Shown: positions 33,696 through 43,268 of the stretch, one piece after another | How the letters are laid out: every line of letters starts with the position of its first letter | How positions within the stretch are numbered: position 1 is the stretch's first letter | From: Prochlorococcus sp. AG-355-P16 | GTDB taxonomy: Bacteria > Cyanobacteriota > Cyanobacteriia > PCC-6307 > Cyanobiaceae | Direction: 5' to 3' | Length of the DNA stretch: 64,000 bases | Assembly: GCA_003278525.1 (NCBI GenBank) | Contig: QCEQ01000003.1 | Coordinates: forward strand, 1 to 64,000 | The notes under the pieces: model-generated | Database searches by the model: none | Told to the model about the DNA's origin: nothing | Seen by the model: only the letters and a program-made list of their open reading frames with translations | Program-made: the position numbers and the translations under genes

Positions 33696-35420
33696 ATGCA
33701 AAAAGGAGTTCCCCAGATAATGGACATTACATCTATTAGATCTGTCTTGCATTATTTGACAAGGAATATCTTACCTACAAAGTTCGAAACTGCCCAACAA
33801 CCAGAGCCTAATACAATTCAATTATGTTTCAGAGGAGTTAATTCTCAAACATGGTTAGAAGTTTCATGGAATGGAGACTCTCCTAGAATACTAAAGATAA
33901 ATAAGCCAGAAAAGATTGGTAGAGAAAGCACACTTTCTAAACAAATAAGATATGGATTAAAGTATATGGCTTTAATTTCGATTGATCAAGATGATTTCGA
34001 GAGAGTCATAAAATTTAGTTTTGCAAAAAAACCTGGAGATGAAATTAATAAGTATTTAATTTTTGAATTAATGGGTAAGCATAGCAATATTTTTTATTTG
34101 GATAATAAACAAAAAATAATTGCCGTTGGTAAACAAATTAAATCAAGTCAATCTAGTTTTAGAACAATTTCAACAGGATCAATTTATTCTAGCCCGCCAA
34201 TTAATCTTAAAAAACAACCTAGAGAAGATGAGTCTTTTCAATCATGGAAAACCTCAATTTCAGTAGTACCTGAGTCTTTGAAATACTGTTTAATAAATAC
34301 CTATCAAGGAGTAAGTCCTATCCTTACAAAACAATTAGAGGTTATTAGCAAAACTGGCAATCCTCAAATCATGGAAAAAAATATCGATTTCATTAGCGAT
34401 TCGGACTTAAAGGAGATATTTAAAAATTGGAAGATTTGGATAAATAGGTTTAAAAACAATAACTTTAAGTTTTCTATATTTAACAATCATTTTTATTGCG
34501 TTTGGTTTTTTGATAAAGAAATTAATTGCGAAAAAAAAATGGATTTATGCAATAGTTTAGAAAATTATTATGATTATTATCTGAAACAAAAAAAACTTGA
34601 ATTATTGGAAAAGAAAATTGAAGGGATAATTTTTAAACAGACCAATACTGAGAAAAAGAATTTAAATATACAATATGATCTTCTGACAAAATCAGAGAAT
34701 TACGAGGTATATAAAGAAAAAGCTGACAATATATTCACTTCGAATGAAATTACAAAACGAGATATTATTAAAGGTCAAAAACTATATAAAAAGTCAAAAA
34801 AACTTAAGAGGTCTAGAGAATTGATAAAAGAAAGATTAAGTATTTACAAAACAAATATTGAAAGATTAGAAGAATTTACTACTCTTCTAGAAAATTTGAA
34901 TTCTTTAAATCATGAAAAACTTTTTATGAGAATCAAACTACTAGAAGAAATTATGGAAGAAATTTGTAACGAGTTTAATATCAATATCAAAAGGCAAAGA
35001 GAAGATCAGAAAAGTACATATGAGATACAATCTTCACCAATTCAAGTTAACACTCCCACAGGATTGAAGCTTCAGGTAGGGAGAAATATGAGGCAAAATG
35101 ACTTAATAAGCTTTAAGTATTCAAAAAAAGGCGATTTATGGTTTCATGCACAAGAATCACCAGGCAGCCATGTAGTTTTGAAGTCTTCATCTTCAGCAGC
35201 ATCTGAACAGGATCTTCAAATAGCTGCAGATTTAGCTGCTTTATTTAGTAAGGCAAAAAGAAACATTAAAGTACCAGTTAATTTAGTAAAAATTAAAGAT
35301 TTACAAAAAATCAAAAAAGGAGGGCCAGGTTGCGTTTCCTTTAAAAATGTAGAAATAATTTGGGGAAATCCTACAAGAGGAGAAGATTACATTAAAAATA
35401 ATCTTAAAACAGTAATTTAG
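33696..35420 (+). CDS. NFACT/Rqc2-like protein (fibronectin-binding A family)
   Basis: The 574-residue protein has an NFACT-N domain (from MDITSIRSVLHYL), a central coiled-coil region rich in Lys/Glu (about 300-430), and an NFACT-R domain at the C-terminus with FKYSKKGDLWFHAQESPGSHVVLKS. Bacterial relatives (RqcH/Rqc2) bind stalled 50S-peptidyl-tRNA complexes and add Ala tails for rescue. The N-terminal and NFACT-R motifs are kept, so a ribosome-rescue role is plausible. ATG at 33720 (MDITSIR) may be the true start, as the first eight residues look unrelated. Confidence 0.88.
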   Translation: MQKGVPQIMDITSIRSVLHYLTRNILPTKFETAQQPEPNTIQLCFRGVNSQTWLEVSWNGDSPRILKINKPEKIGRESTLSKQIRYGLKYMALISIDQDDFERVIKFSFAKKPGDEINKYLIFELMGKHSNIFYLDNKQKIIAVGKQIKSSQSSFRTISTGSIYSSPPINLKKQPREDESFQSWKTSISVVPESLKYCLINTYQGVSPILTKQLEVISKTGNPQIMEKNIDFISDSDLKEIFKNWKIWINRFKNNNFKFSIFNNHFYCVWFFDKEINCEKKMDLCNSLENYYDYYLKQKKLELLEKKIEGIIFKQTNTEKKNLNIQYDLLTKSENYEVYKEKADNIFTSNEITKRDIIKGQKLYKKSKKLKRSRELIKERLSIYKTNIERLEEFTTLLENLNSLNHEKLFMRIKLLEEIMEEICNEFNINIKRQREDQKSTYEIQSSPIQVNTPTGLKLQVGRNMRQNDLISFKYSKKGDLWFHAQESPGSHVVLKSSSSAASEQDLQIAADLAALFSKAKRNIKVPVNLVKIKDLQKIKKGGPGCVSFKNVEIIWGNPTRGEDYIKNNLKTVI

Positions 35421-35449
35421 TTTATAATGAAAAAAATTTTAAAAACTAA

Positions 35450-35710
35450 ATGTTTGATTTTCTTTTGGGCACTCATGAATTTTTAGGAAATCATAGTTTT
35501 CCAGAATTTATTGTTGGATATCTATTTGGAGCTGCATTAATAATTGGAGCTCCTACTGTTTTCTTGCTACTTGCCTTCGTAAGTGCTCTTATGAAAACAA
35601 ATGGGAAAATGGGTGGATATAGAGAATATGAAACATATGGTGAATCATCTTTGAATGATGCCCCTCCTTTCTTATTACCAGATCCCACTAATCCTAAATT
35701 AAGCAAATAA
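35450..35710 (+). CDS. Small conserved membrane protein of unknown function (86 aa)
   Basis: I do not recognise a family. The protein has one long hydrophobic segment (about 18-48, FIVGYLFGAALIIGAPTVFLLLAFVSALM) and a soluble C-terminal tail with GGYREYETYGESSLNDAPPFLLPDPTNPKL. The Gly- and Ala-rich segment could be one long or two short helices. It lies 29 nt after the NFACT-type gene and 80 nt before tatC on the same strand. A membrane location is clear; a photosynthesis link cannot be shown from this sequence. Confidence 0.7.
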   Translation: MFDFLLGTHEFLGNHSFPEFIVGYLFGAALIIGAPTVFLLLAFVSALMKTNGKMGGYREYETYGESSLNDAPPFLLPDPTNPKLSK

Positions 35711-35790
35711 TTAAGCTTATCAAAAAACAAATTGGACTTTGACAATAGTAATTTTAAACCTTTTTCTTACAAAATCTTAACTAAATTATA

Positions 35791-36549
35791 ATGAGAGGTA
35801 AAAGTCAAAGTGAAAATAAATTATCAGATTCGATGACTTTTAGTGATCATTTGCAAGAGCTTCGTCAAAGGATACTAAACTCAATTTACTCAATACTTAT
35901 TTCAATATTCTTTAGTTTTCTCATCATAAAGCCATTAATATCTTTTTTAGAAATCCCAGCTGGAGATATTCATCTACTACAACTTGCGCCAGGAGAGTTT
36001 TTATTTGTAGCTATTAAAGTTGCAGGCTACAGCGGATTAATAGTTTCTTTTCCTTATATTATTTATCAAATAATTTTGTTCATTTCCCCCGGTTTAACAA
36101 AACAAGAAAAAAGCCTTATCTTGCCAGCAGTTTTTGGTTCAGGTATTCTATTTTTTTTAGGGTTAATTTTTTCATGGTGGATATTAGTCCCAGCAGCAAT
36201 AAATTTCTTTATTTCTTTCGGTGCTGATATTGTTGAACCAACTTGGTCTATAGAAAGATATTTTGATTTTGTTCTCTTATTAATGTCTAGCACTGCGATA
36301 GCTTTTCAATTGCCAGTATTACAATTTATTCTTGGTTCTCTTGGAATAATCACAACAGAAAAAATGATTTCTAATTGGAAGATAGTTGTTATTTCCTCCG
36401 CAATATTATCTGCAGTGATTACCCCTTCAACGGACCCATTGACTATGTCATTGCTATCTATATCGATTGTGTTTTTATTTTTTGTAGGTACTGGATTAAC
36501 TTACTTATCAGAAAATCTTAAGTCAAAAACTCTTTCATCTTCTCATTAA
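35791..36549 (+). CDS. tatC: Twin-arginine translocase subunit TatC
   Basis: The 252-residue protein has six predicted membrane helices and the TatC start MTFSDHLQELRQRILNSI (about 15-32), which binds the RR signal. LQLAPGEFLFVAIKVAGYSG and the FQLPVLQFILGSLG segment are also typical. TatC exports folded proteins across thylakoid and plasma membranes, including the Rieske protein encoded at petC about 400 nt downstream. Its 3-prime end overlaps the convergent DUF3067 gene by 32 nt. No tatA is present in the window. Confidence 0.95.
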   Translation: MRGKSQSENKLSDSMTFSDHLQELRQRILNSIYSILISIFFSFLIIKPLISFLEIPAGDIHLLQLAPGEFLFVAIKVAGYSGLIVSFPYIIYQIILFISPGLTKQEKSLILPAVFGSGILFFLGLIFSWWILVPAAINFFISFGADIVEPTWSIERYFDFVLLLMSSTAIAFQLPVLQFILGSLGIITTEKMISNWKIVVISSAILSAVITPSTDPLTMSLLSISIVFLFFVGTGLTYLSENLKSKTLSSSH

Positions 36550-36835
36550 GATTTAATTGCAAGCTGACAGCTCTACCTAATCTCGGCTTAGCATTGACTT
36601 TCTTTAGCCATTCCCTTACTTCTTCTGAATATCCACATCTATTTAAAATCTCGATTTTATCAGCTATAGATTTTCTATATTCATCTTCACTTAAAGGGAA
36701 TGATTCCTGTCCAAGAAATCCCCACATCATTTGAAAATACACAAATTTTCCTCTTCTAAAGAGTCTAAAATCATATTTTTTCCCCCAGCGATAAATCAAA
36801 TAATGTATAACTTCATCTACTAGTAATGGGTTCAT
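36518..36835 (-). CDS. DUF3067-type conserved protein (105 aa)
   Basis: The protein matches the cyanobacterial and plastid DUF3067 pattern: VIHYLIYRWGKKYDFRLFRRG at the N-terminus, FQMMWGFLGQESFPLSEDEYR in the middle and a CGYSEEVREWLKKVNAKPRLGRAVSLQL end. It is soluble with many aromatic residues. The function is not established; relatives occur in plants and algae, so a plastid or thylakoid role is likely in a general sense. Its 3-prime end overlaps tatC by 32 nt. It is divergent from petC. Confidence 0.78.
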   Translation of the reverse strand: MNPLLVDEVIHYLIYRWGKKYDFRLFRRGKFVYFQMMWGFLGQESFPLSEDEYRKSIADKIEILNRCGYSEEVREWLKKVNAKPRLGRAVSLQLNLNEKMKEFLT

Positions 36836-36958
36836 TTAAATCAATTAATTAAGACTTCCTAAATTTTTACTTTAAATTATTAAAAGTCCTATCTATTTGC
36901 AACAGAAATTGAACAATTTGATCCATAATAACTAATAAATAACAGAACCAAGTAGCGA

Positions 36959-37495
36959 ATGACTCAGTTAAGTTCCAATGATGTCCCTTCAATGGGTCGA
37001 AGGCAATTTATGAATCTTCTTACATTTGGTACTGCAACTGGTGTAGCATTAGGCGCCCTTTACCCTGTAGCGAATTATTTCATGCCTTTAAGAGCAGGTG
37101 GAGGTGGAGGTGGAACTTCTGCTAAAGATGAATTAGGGAATCCAATAACTAAGACAGGTTGGTTAGCTACCCATCAAGCAGGAGACAGAAGTTTAGTGCA
37201 GGGTCTAAAGGGAGATCCAACTTATTTAATAGTTAATGAGGGTGGTGAAATAGGAGAATTTGGTTTAAATGCAATTTGTACTCATTTAGGTTGCGTTGTC
37301 CCATGGGATAGTGGTGCTAATAAATTTATATGTCCTTGTCATGGAAGTCAGTACGATACGAATGGAAAGGTAGTAAGAGGACCTGCTCCTTTATCTTTAG
37401 CTTTAGCTCATGTCGATATTGAAGATGATGCTGTACTCGTCAAACAATGGTCAGAAACTGACTTTAGAACTAATGAAAATCCATGGTGGGCATAA
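36959..37495 (+). CDS. petC: Cytochrome b6f Rieske iron-sulfur protein
   Basis: The 178-residue protein has an N-terminal anchor with [28 protein letters not shown] (about 14-41), carrying the RR pair read by the Tat system. A Gly-rich hinge follows, then the [2Fe-2S] motifs CTHLGC and CPCHGS (about 107-131). The protein passes electrons from plastoquinol to cytochrome f. tatC lies close upstream. petA starts 4 nt after the petC stop, giving the usual petCA operon. The 123-nt upstream gap should hold the promoter. Confidence 0.97.
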   Translation: MTQLSSNDVPSMGRRQFMNLLTFGTATGVALGALYPVANYFMPLRAGGGGGGTSAKDELGNPITKTGWLATHQAGDRSLVQGLKGDPTYLIVNEGGEIGEFGLNAICTHLGCVVPWDSGANKFICPCHGSQYDTNGKVVRGPAPLSLALAHVDIEDDAVLVKQWSETDFRTNENPWWA

Positions 37496-37499
37496 AAAA

Positions 37500-38453
37500 A
37501 TGAAAGGTCTTAAAAATCAAATCATGAAAAAAACAAGTTTATTTATCTGTACTCTGCTTCTCATTTCAAGCATTGTATTATACCCAAAGATCACTTTTGC
37601 TTATCCATTTTGGGCTCAGCAGAACTATGAATCCCCAAGAGAAGCCACAGGGAAAATAGTCTGCGCAAATTGTCATCTAGCTCAGATGCCTACAATTGCA
37701 GAGGTTCCACAATCTGTTGGAGCAGACAGTGTTTTCAAAGCAGTAGTCAAAATACCCTACAAAAATGACTTAAAAGAGATCGGGGCTGATGGTTCAGAAG
37801 TCCCATTACAAGTTGGTGCAGTTGTAATGCTTCCTGATGGCTTTAAACTTGCTCCACAAGAAAGATGGACCGAAGAAATCAAAGAGGAGACAGAAGGAGT
37901 GTATTTTACTAATTACAGTGAAGAGAAAGACAATATCATCATTGTTGGACCATTACCTGGCGATACCAATAAAGAAATCGTTTTCCCAGTACTTTCACCT
38001 GACCCATCGACTAACAAAGAATATCACTATGGGAAATACTCGTTACATATCGGAGGCAATAGAGGTAGAGGTCAGGTATACCCAACTGGAGACAAAAGCA
38101 ATAATGTAGTTTTCACTTCTTCCACCTCAGGAACTATCAATTCAATAGAAACAATTGAAGATGGTAGCTATAAAATCAATATAGAAAGCGATAATGGTGA
38201 GATCACCACTGAAGCAGTACCCGTTGGTCCTCAACTTATTGTAAAAGCTCAAGACAAAATTAATGCAGGTGACCCTCTTACTAATGATCCCAACGTCGGA
38301 GGCTTTGGGCAATTAGATGCTGAGGTTGTACTTCAGAGCCCTTATAGAGTAATTGGATTGATTGCATTCTTCATTGGTGTAGGCCTAACACAAATACTTT
38401 TAGTATTAAAGAAAAAACAAGTAGAAAAAGTGCAAGCAGCAGAAGGTATCTAA
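37500..38453 (+). CDS. petA: Cytochrome f
   Basis: I start the gene at the ATG at 37500, not at the track's upstream start inside petC. A later ATG at 37524 ([13 protein letters not shown]) is an equally good candidate. A signal peptide ends before [28 protein letters not shown], where the mature N-terminal Tyr is the axial heme ligand and CANCH attaches heme c. A lumenal domain with YPTGDKSNN follows, and a C-terminal anchor ([20 protein letters not shown]) ends in a Lys-rich stroma-side tail. It forms the electron exit of the b6f complex. Confidence 0.95.
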   Translation: MKGLKNQIMKKTSLFICTLLLISSIVLYPKITFAYPFWAQQNYESPREATGKIVCANCHLAQMPTIAEVPQSVGADSVFKAVVKIPYKNDLKEIGADGSEVPLQVGAVVMLPDGFKLAPQERWTEEIKEETEGVYFTNYSEEKDNIIIVGPLPGDTNKEIVFPVLSPDPSTNKEYHYGKYSLHIGGNRGRGQVYPTGDKSNNVVFTSSTSGTINSIETIEDGSYKINIESDNGEITTEAVPVGPQLIVKAQDKINAGDPLTNDPNVGGFGQLDAEVVLQSPYRVIGLIAFFIGVGLTQILLVLKKKQVEKVQAAEGI

Positions 38454-38466
38454 CTTTCTTTATTAA

Positions 38467-39360
38467 ATGCTTATACTTCAAGCTTTTATACAATCTCCAG
38501 GAGAAACTTTTTTAAATTTAGGATTTATAACTATTAGATGGTACGGACTCCTTATTTCGGTTTCGGTTTTAATAGGCCTATTTGTCTCTAAAAAACTAGC
38601 AAAGGCAAGAAATATTAACCCAGAGTATATCAGTGAAATACTTCCATCATTAATAATTTCTTCAATAATTGGTGCTAGAGCTTATTACGTAATTTTTGAG
38701 TGGAGGCAATATAGCGGAGAGAACTTTTTTACTTCTTTTGAAATATTCAATAACATCATTCAAATACCTTCTTTTCTTGCAGTTTGGGAAGGAGGTATAG
38801 CAATCCATGGAGGTCTAATTGGCGGATTAATGTCTATTATCTATTTCTGTAAGTCGAAAAAAATTAATTTAAAAACTTTTATAGATATATTAATACCCTC
38901 GATTATTCTTGGACAATCAATAGGGAGGTGGGGAAATTTTTTCAATAATGAAGCCTTTGGAGTTCCTACAAATTTGCCTTGGAAATTATTTATACCTATC
39001 CAAAATAGACCTTTAGAATTTATTAATTATGAATTTTTTCATCCTACATTTCTCTATGAGTCATTGTGGAATATTTTAATTTTCATCGTCCTTATTATTA
39101 TTTTTAATAAACAAGGCAAAACAGATTTTTTCAGGCCTGGCTTTATTAGCTGTCTTTATTTAATAAGTTATAGCTTTGGAAGATTCTGGATTGAAGGTTT
39201 AAGAACTGACCCTCTATGCATTGGTGGACTTCCACCTTTTTGTGATGGTGGGATAAGAATAGCTCAGTTTATAAGTATTTTTCTATTTTCTTCTGGATTA
39301 ATTGGAATATTTTTTTTAAGATTAAGAACAAATTGTGGGGCAAATAGAAAGAATGGATAA
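38467..39360 (+). CDS. lgt: Prolipoprotein diacylglyceryl transferase
   Basis: The 297-residue protein has about seven membrane helices and the Lgt signature [14 protein letters not shown] (about 155-168). An early GAR-x-Y-Y segment ([11 protein letters not shown]) and a late [19 protein letters not shown] are also present. It attaches diacylglycerol to lipobox cysteines. The window encodes several likely substrates, such as the solute-binding protein and the repeat-rich lipoprotein. It follows petA by 13 nt and overlaps the cobM start by 8 nt, so the petCA-lgt-cobM run may be one transcript. Confidence 0.95.
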   Translation: MLILQAFIQSPGETFLNLGFITIRWYGLLISVSVLIGLFVSKKLAKARNINPEYISEILPSLIISSIIGARAYYVIFEWRQYSGENFFTSFEIFNNIIQIPSFLAVWEGGIAIHGGLIGGLMSIIYFCKSKKINLKTFIDILIPSIILGQSIGRWGNFFNNEAFGVPTNLPWKLFIPIQNRPLEFINYEFFHPTFLYESLWNILIFIVLIIIFNKQGKTDFFRPGFISCLYLISYSFGRFWIEGLRTDPLCIGGLPPFCDGGIRIAQFISIFLFSSGLIGIFFLRLRTNCGANRKNG

Positions 39361-40108
39361 AAAAATATCCTTTGTTGGTGTTGGTCCAGGGGATCCAGAA
39401 TTATTAACTTTAAAAGCATTAAAAAAGATAAAAATTGCAGATGTCATTATTTGGACTGACTCTCTAATTCCTGAAAAAATTCTAGATTTTTCTAAAGAAG
39501 GTTCCGAAAAAATAAAAACTAGTTCACTTAACTTAGAGCAAATCACCTCAATTATGATAGAAAAATTTCAGGCAGGGAAGACTGTTGTAAGGTTGCATGA
39601 TGGAGACCCTAGCCTTTTTGGAGCAATTAGGGAACAAATCGAAATTTTAAAAAACGAAAAGATTGCAATCGAAGTCGTACCTGGCGTAAGTGCTTTTCAA
39701 GTTGCTGCAGCATATCATGAAGCCGAGTTAACCATCCCTGACATAACTCAAACAATAATTTTAACCAGAGCAGAAGGGCGTACTGGGATGCCTGAAAAAG
39801 AATCTCTGAAAGATCTTGCGAAACACAATTCCTCTATATGTCTTTATCTAAGCGCTAGGCACGTGAAAAGGTCTCAAGAAACTCTATTAGAGTTCTACCC
39901 TCCAGAGACTAAAGTGATTGTTGGATTCAGAGTATCTTGGGATGATGGTTGGACATCATTAATAGAATTAAAAGATATGGAAAAATTTTCTATTGAGAAA
40001 AAACTTATTAGAACAACCATTTACATAATTAGCCCAGCAATTAGTTATTCTCAAAAAAGATCAAATCTTTATAATCCATCTTATAGACATCTCTTTAGGA
40101 ATAAATAA
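39353..40108 (+). CDS. cobM: Precorrin-4 C11-methyltransferase
   Basis: I start the gene at the ATG at 39353 ([22 protein letters not shown]), the usual N-terminus of corrin methyltransferases; the track start adds six residues. The family GxGxGDxxLLT motif, the [12 protein letters not shown] segment (about 80-91) and [11 protein letters not shown] are intact. The enzyme methylates C-11 of precorrin-4 using S-adenosylmethionine. The ATG overlaps the lgt stop. With cobK and the CobT-like gene it supports corrin synthesis. Confidence 0.93.
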   Translation: MDKKISFVGVGPGDPELLTLKALKKIKIADVIIWTDSLIPEKILDFSKEGSEKIKTSSLNLEQITSIMIEKFQAGKTVVRLHDGDPSLFGAIREQIEILKNEKIAIEVVPGVSAFQVAAAYHEAELTIPDITQTIILTRAEGRTGMPEKESLKDLAKHNSSICLYLSARHVKRSQETLLEFYPPETKVIVGFRVSWDDGWTSLIELKDMEKFSIEKKLIRTTIYIISPAISYSQKRSNLYNPSYRHLFRNK

Positions 40109-40163
40109 TCTTTAAGTTGTTAGAAAAATATTAATTACTATAATTGGTAAAAATTCACTTGCT

Positions 40164-40658
40164 TTGAAAGAAATAAAATCTGTTTCGGGAATCAACAATA
40201 AAGGAGAAGATTCCTCTTTAAAGAGAATTGGAAATTTCATTAAAGAGGCTAGGTTAAGTAAAAATCAATCTATTGAAGAGTTGGCTTCTGATTTAAAAAT
40301 AGGAGCTCATCAACTTGAAGCCATAGAAGAAGGTAATGAAGAAAAACTACCTGAAAAAGTATTTGTCAAAGCAATGATTAGAAGGATTTCACAGAAGCTC
40401 AAACTTGATACAGAATTTTTAATGGATGAATTCAAGACAGAGAGGAAAGAAGTGAAAATTGAAGAAATAGTTGAAGAAGTTTCCAAAAAAAATTACAAAT
40501 CTACGCCATCTAAGAATTTTAATCCAGTAGGATTCCTTATATTTATTTTAATTTCAGGCTTTCTAGGGCTAATCGCCTCGTCCTTAATTTTCAATTTATT
40601 TTCAGACTCTTCTAAGAATCAAACTCCAAAACAAGAACTTATTAAAAAAACTAAATAA
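40164..40658 (+). CDS. RodZ-like helix-turn-helix membrane protein, short form
   Basis: The 164-residue protein has an N-terminal HTH_25 domain (RIGNFIKEARLSKNQSIEELASDLKIGAHQLEAIEEG, about 20-56, then KVFVKAMIRRISQKL), a charged linker and one membrane helix (about 121-146). It ends about 18 residues after the helix, so the periplasmic domain of classical RodZ is missing. RodZ links MreB to the envelope. Here a role in cell shape or in anchoring is inferred only. The start is TTG. Its 3-prime end overlaps ppx by 8 nt. Confidence 0.8.
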   Translation: MKEIKSVSGINNKGEDSSLKRIGNFIKEARLSKNQSIEELASDLKIGAHQLEAIEEGNEEKLPEKVFVKAMIRRISQKLKLDTEFLMDEFKTERKEVKIEEIVEEVSKKNYKSTPSKNFNPVGFLIFILISGFLGLIASSLIFNLFSDSSKNQTPKQELIKKTK

Positions 40659-42246
40659 CTTTTAATTCCAAATTCTTTAGTTCTTTTATTACATTACGGC
40701 ATAATCCTAAGTTCCATTTTTCAAGGAGAAGATCATGGTTTCTGTTAAAAGGTAAAAGTTCAAATGTAAGAATATTTTCCTGCAATTTTATTTGAACTGA
40801 GGAGATCACCTTGTCAGGTCTTTGATCAAGAGATGCTGCTAGTCTCAGGATTAATGACATTTCAAGAACTAATGTCTTATCTTCTTTGGATATTAAATTT
40901 TGCCAAGATTCATGTCTTTTCTTGGGTAGAGTCTTTCTATGGTACCTAGCAATTGAAGCAATAATATTTGTTTCTGCTTCAGAATATCCCAACAACTCAC
41001 AATTTTTTATTAAGTACCAAGAGTGTTTGTGATATGAACCTACATTCACATATTTCCCACAATTATAAAGATTAGAAGCTGCCCAAAGAAGTTCTTTAGC
41101 TTTGGGGTCATTATCGTTATGAAAGATATTTATAGTCTGATTATAGATTTGAAATGCAATATCAATAACTTTCTCAGCTCTTGTATTATCTACTCCAAAC
41201 TTTCTGGCCTGATGAACTATGGTTCTTTTTCTAATATTGCTTTGAATATTTAACTCGTGTTTAATTATCCCTTTACGAAGCATCCAATCTACAACCAAAC
41301 CCTCTCGAAGCGCCCTCTCACTTATTATCAATTCATTAAAGTTCAACATCTCCATTGCGGTGTTTAATATCAATGCTCCTGGAATAATTATTTCTGCTCT
41401 TCTCTCACTTAATGAAGGTATTTTCTTGATTTCCGAAACTGGTAATTTAATAAGTTTTTCCAATACATTTTGTAAATTTTCCCTTTTAAATTTATAACCA
41501 TGCAACTTTTGTTTAGATTCTCCCAAATCATCTGAAATCAAATTTCCTAATGAGGTTGCAGTGCCACTGGTTGCAATCATAGATAAAGGCTTATCTTCCT
41601 TAGATCTACTTTTTATTTTTCGAACAGATGGTTCTAAAGATCCTTTAATAAAAGTTGTTAGAAAATTCGATCTTTCTGAATTTATAGACTCTTTATTTAA
41701 AAAATCATTTTTAAGTCTTACAGCACCAATTCTTGAACTGGTAAGAGCTTTAGCATCTTTTTTATCTGCAAGGATTAATTCTGTAGATCCTCCTCCAATA
41801 TCTATTATTACAAAAGACTGTTCTTCAAAAGCCATTCCAGACAGAACACCAAGGTAAATTAATCTAGCTTCCTCCGAACCACTTATCATTTCTATTTGAA
41901 TATCAGTTTCTTCAAGAACTCTTCTAATAAAATCTTGACCGTTTGGAGCTTCCCTAACTGCACTTGTGGCGGCTGTTACTATTTGATTTACTCCATTACT
42001 TTTACAATATTCCTTAAATCGCTTAAGAGTAACTAATGCTCTTTGGATTGATTCTTCAGTAAGATTACCCTCCTCATCTCTTTCGCCAAGACGAGTAGTT
42101 GATTTATCAGTGAATTTTATTGAAAATGATTTTAATTCTAGATTAATTTCTGCGACCAAGAGATGTGTAGAGTTAGTTCCAATATCTATAGAAGCTAATA
42201 AAATTTGCTTTTCTTGAAAATATCTTAAATCTTGTTTCTGTATCAT
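40651..42246 (-). CDS. ppx: Exopolyphosphatase / guanosine pentaphosphatase family
   Basis: The 531-residue protein has an ASKHA-type N-terminal half with SIDIGTNSTHLLV (about 19-31), the TSAVREAPNG segment (about 93-102) and IDIGGGSTELILA (about 147-159). A C-terminal HD-like domain with HKHSWYLIKN follows. The enzyme releases phosphate from polyphosphate and in some bacteria also hydrolyses pppGpp. Polyphosphate use matters in phosphate-poor surface ocean; the link is inference. It converges on the RodZ-like gene and diverges from ubiA. Confidence 0.92.
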   Translation of the reverse strand: MIQKQDLRYFQEKQILLASIDIGTNSTHLLVAEINLELKSFSIKFTDKSTTRLGERDEEGNLTEESIQRALVTLKRFKEYCKSNGVNQIVTAATSAVREAPNGQDFIRRVLEETDIQIEMISGSEEARLIYLGVLSGMAFEEQSFVIIDIGGGSTELILADKKDAKALTSSRIGAVRLKNDFLNKESINSERSNFLTTFIKGSLEPSVRKIKSRSKEDKPLSMIATSGTATSLGNLISDDLGESKQKLHGYKFKRENLQNVLEKLIKLPVSEIKKIPSLSERRAEIIIPGALILNTAMEMLNFNELIISERALREGLVVDWMLRKGIIKHELNIQSNIRKRTIVHQARKFGVDNTRAEKVIDIAFQIYNQTINIFHNDNDPKAKELLWAASNLYNCGKYVNVGSYHKHSWYLIKNCELLGYSEAETNIIASIARYHRKTLPKKRHESWQNLISKEDKTLVLEMSLILRLAASLDQRPDKVISSVQIKLQENILTFELLPFNRNHDLLLEKWNLGLCRNVIKELKNLELKVI

Positions 42247-42350
42247 TTCTTTTTTTAAGATGCAGATGTCTATAATCCACTAATAAATATACCCAAGATT
42301 GATAATTAAATAATAGAAATCATTTAATCCTAGTAAAATTATTTAAAGTT

Positions 42351-43259
42351 ATGAAATATACAATAGGTCATATGCAAAATAAAAATCAACAAATTAAATT
42401 AAGTACTTTTTTTGAATTATTGAGGTGGAATAAGCCTACTGGAAGAATGATCTTACTTATTCCTGCTGGATGGAGTTTATATTTAACCCCAGATGCTAAT
42501 CCAACATTTTTAATGTTGCTAAGAATAATTCTAGGAGGACTACTAGTAAGTGGATTAGGCTGCGTGGTTAATGATATTTGGGACAAAAAAATTGATCAAA
42601 AAGTTTTTAGGACAAAGAATAGACCTCTAGCTGCAAATAAAATAGGTCTTAAAACGGCTTATTCAATTCTTTTCATTTTAATTTTATGTAGCTTCTTATT
42701 AACTTTGTCACTACCTCAACCTGGAAGAATCCTTTCCATTTCACTTGCTTTTTTAGCATTACCTATTATTTTAATATATCCTTCTGCCAAAAGATGGTTT
42801 AAATATCCACAATTAATCTTATCGATATGCTGGGGTTTTGCCGTCTTAATTCCCTGGGCCGCAAATGAAGGCAATTTAAATAGTATTGTTTTATTGTTTT
42901 GCTGGCTAGCTACCATTTTTTGGACTTTTGGCTTTGACACTATTTATGCTTTAGCAGATAAAAAATATGATATCAAAATTGGAATAAATAGTTCCGCAGT
43001 TAACCTCCAGAACAATACAAGAATAACTATTCAAATTTGTTATCTTTTAACTTCTAGTTTTCTCGCATTTTGCGGATTTATTAATCAAATGGATTTTATT
43101 TTTTGGCCTATTTGGCTTATAACGTCAATCTTAATGCAGAGAGATATACTAAAAGTATTTCCTGAGGAAAATCAATCAATAAAAAATATTGGGAATCACT
43201 TCAAAAATCAATCAATTTATGGAGGAGTCCTCTTATTAGGAATTATCATTGCCTCATAA
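42351..43259 (+). CDS. ubiA: UbiA-type polyprenyltransferase (4-hydroxybenzoate-like)
   Basis: The 302-residue membrane protein has about eight helices and both Asp-rich motifs of UbiA: NDIWDKKIDQKVFRTKNRPLA (about 77-97) and DTIYALADKKYD (about 196-207). In cyanobacteria this enzyme prenylates 4-hydroxybenzoate in plastoquinone synthesis, which is known for the family. A Met at residue 8 (MQNKNQQ) is an alternative start. The LD-carboxypeptidase follows after 9 nt on the same strand. Confidence 0.9.
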   Translation: MKYTIGHMQNKNQQIKLSTFFELLRWNKPTGRMILLIPAGWSLYLTPDANPTFLMLLRIILGGLLVSGLGCVVNDIWDKKIDQKVFRTKNRPLAANKIGLKTAYSILFILILCSFLLTLSLPQPGRILSISLAFLALPIILIYPSAKRWFKYPQLILSICWGFAVLIPWAANEGNLNSIVLLFCWLATIFWTFGFDTIYALADKKYDIKIGINSSAVNLQNNTRITIQICYLLTSSFLAFCGFINQMDFIFWPIWLITSILMQRDILKVFPEENQSIKNIGNHFKNQSIYGGVLLLGIIIAS

Positions 43260-43268
43260 ATTCTAAAT

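Noticed and set aside
37410-37499. Upstream start of petA inside petC given by the ORF track
   Set aside because: The extra residues are not a signal peptide and overlap petC; ATG at 37500 or 37524 gives the normal secreted precursor.
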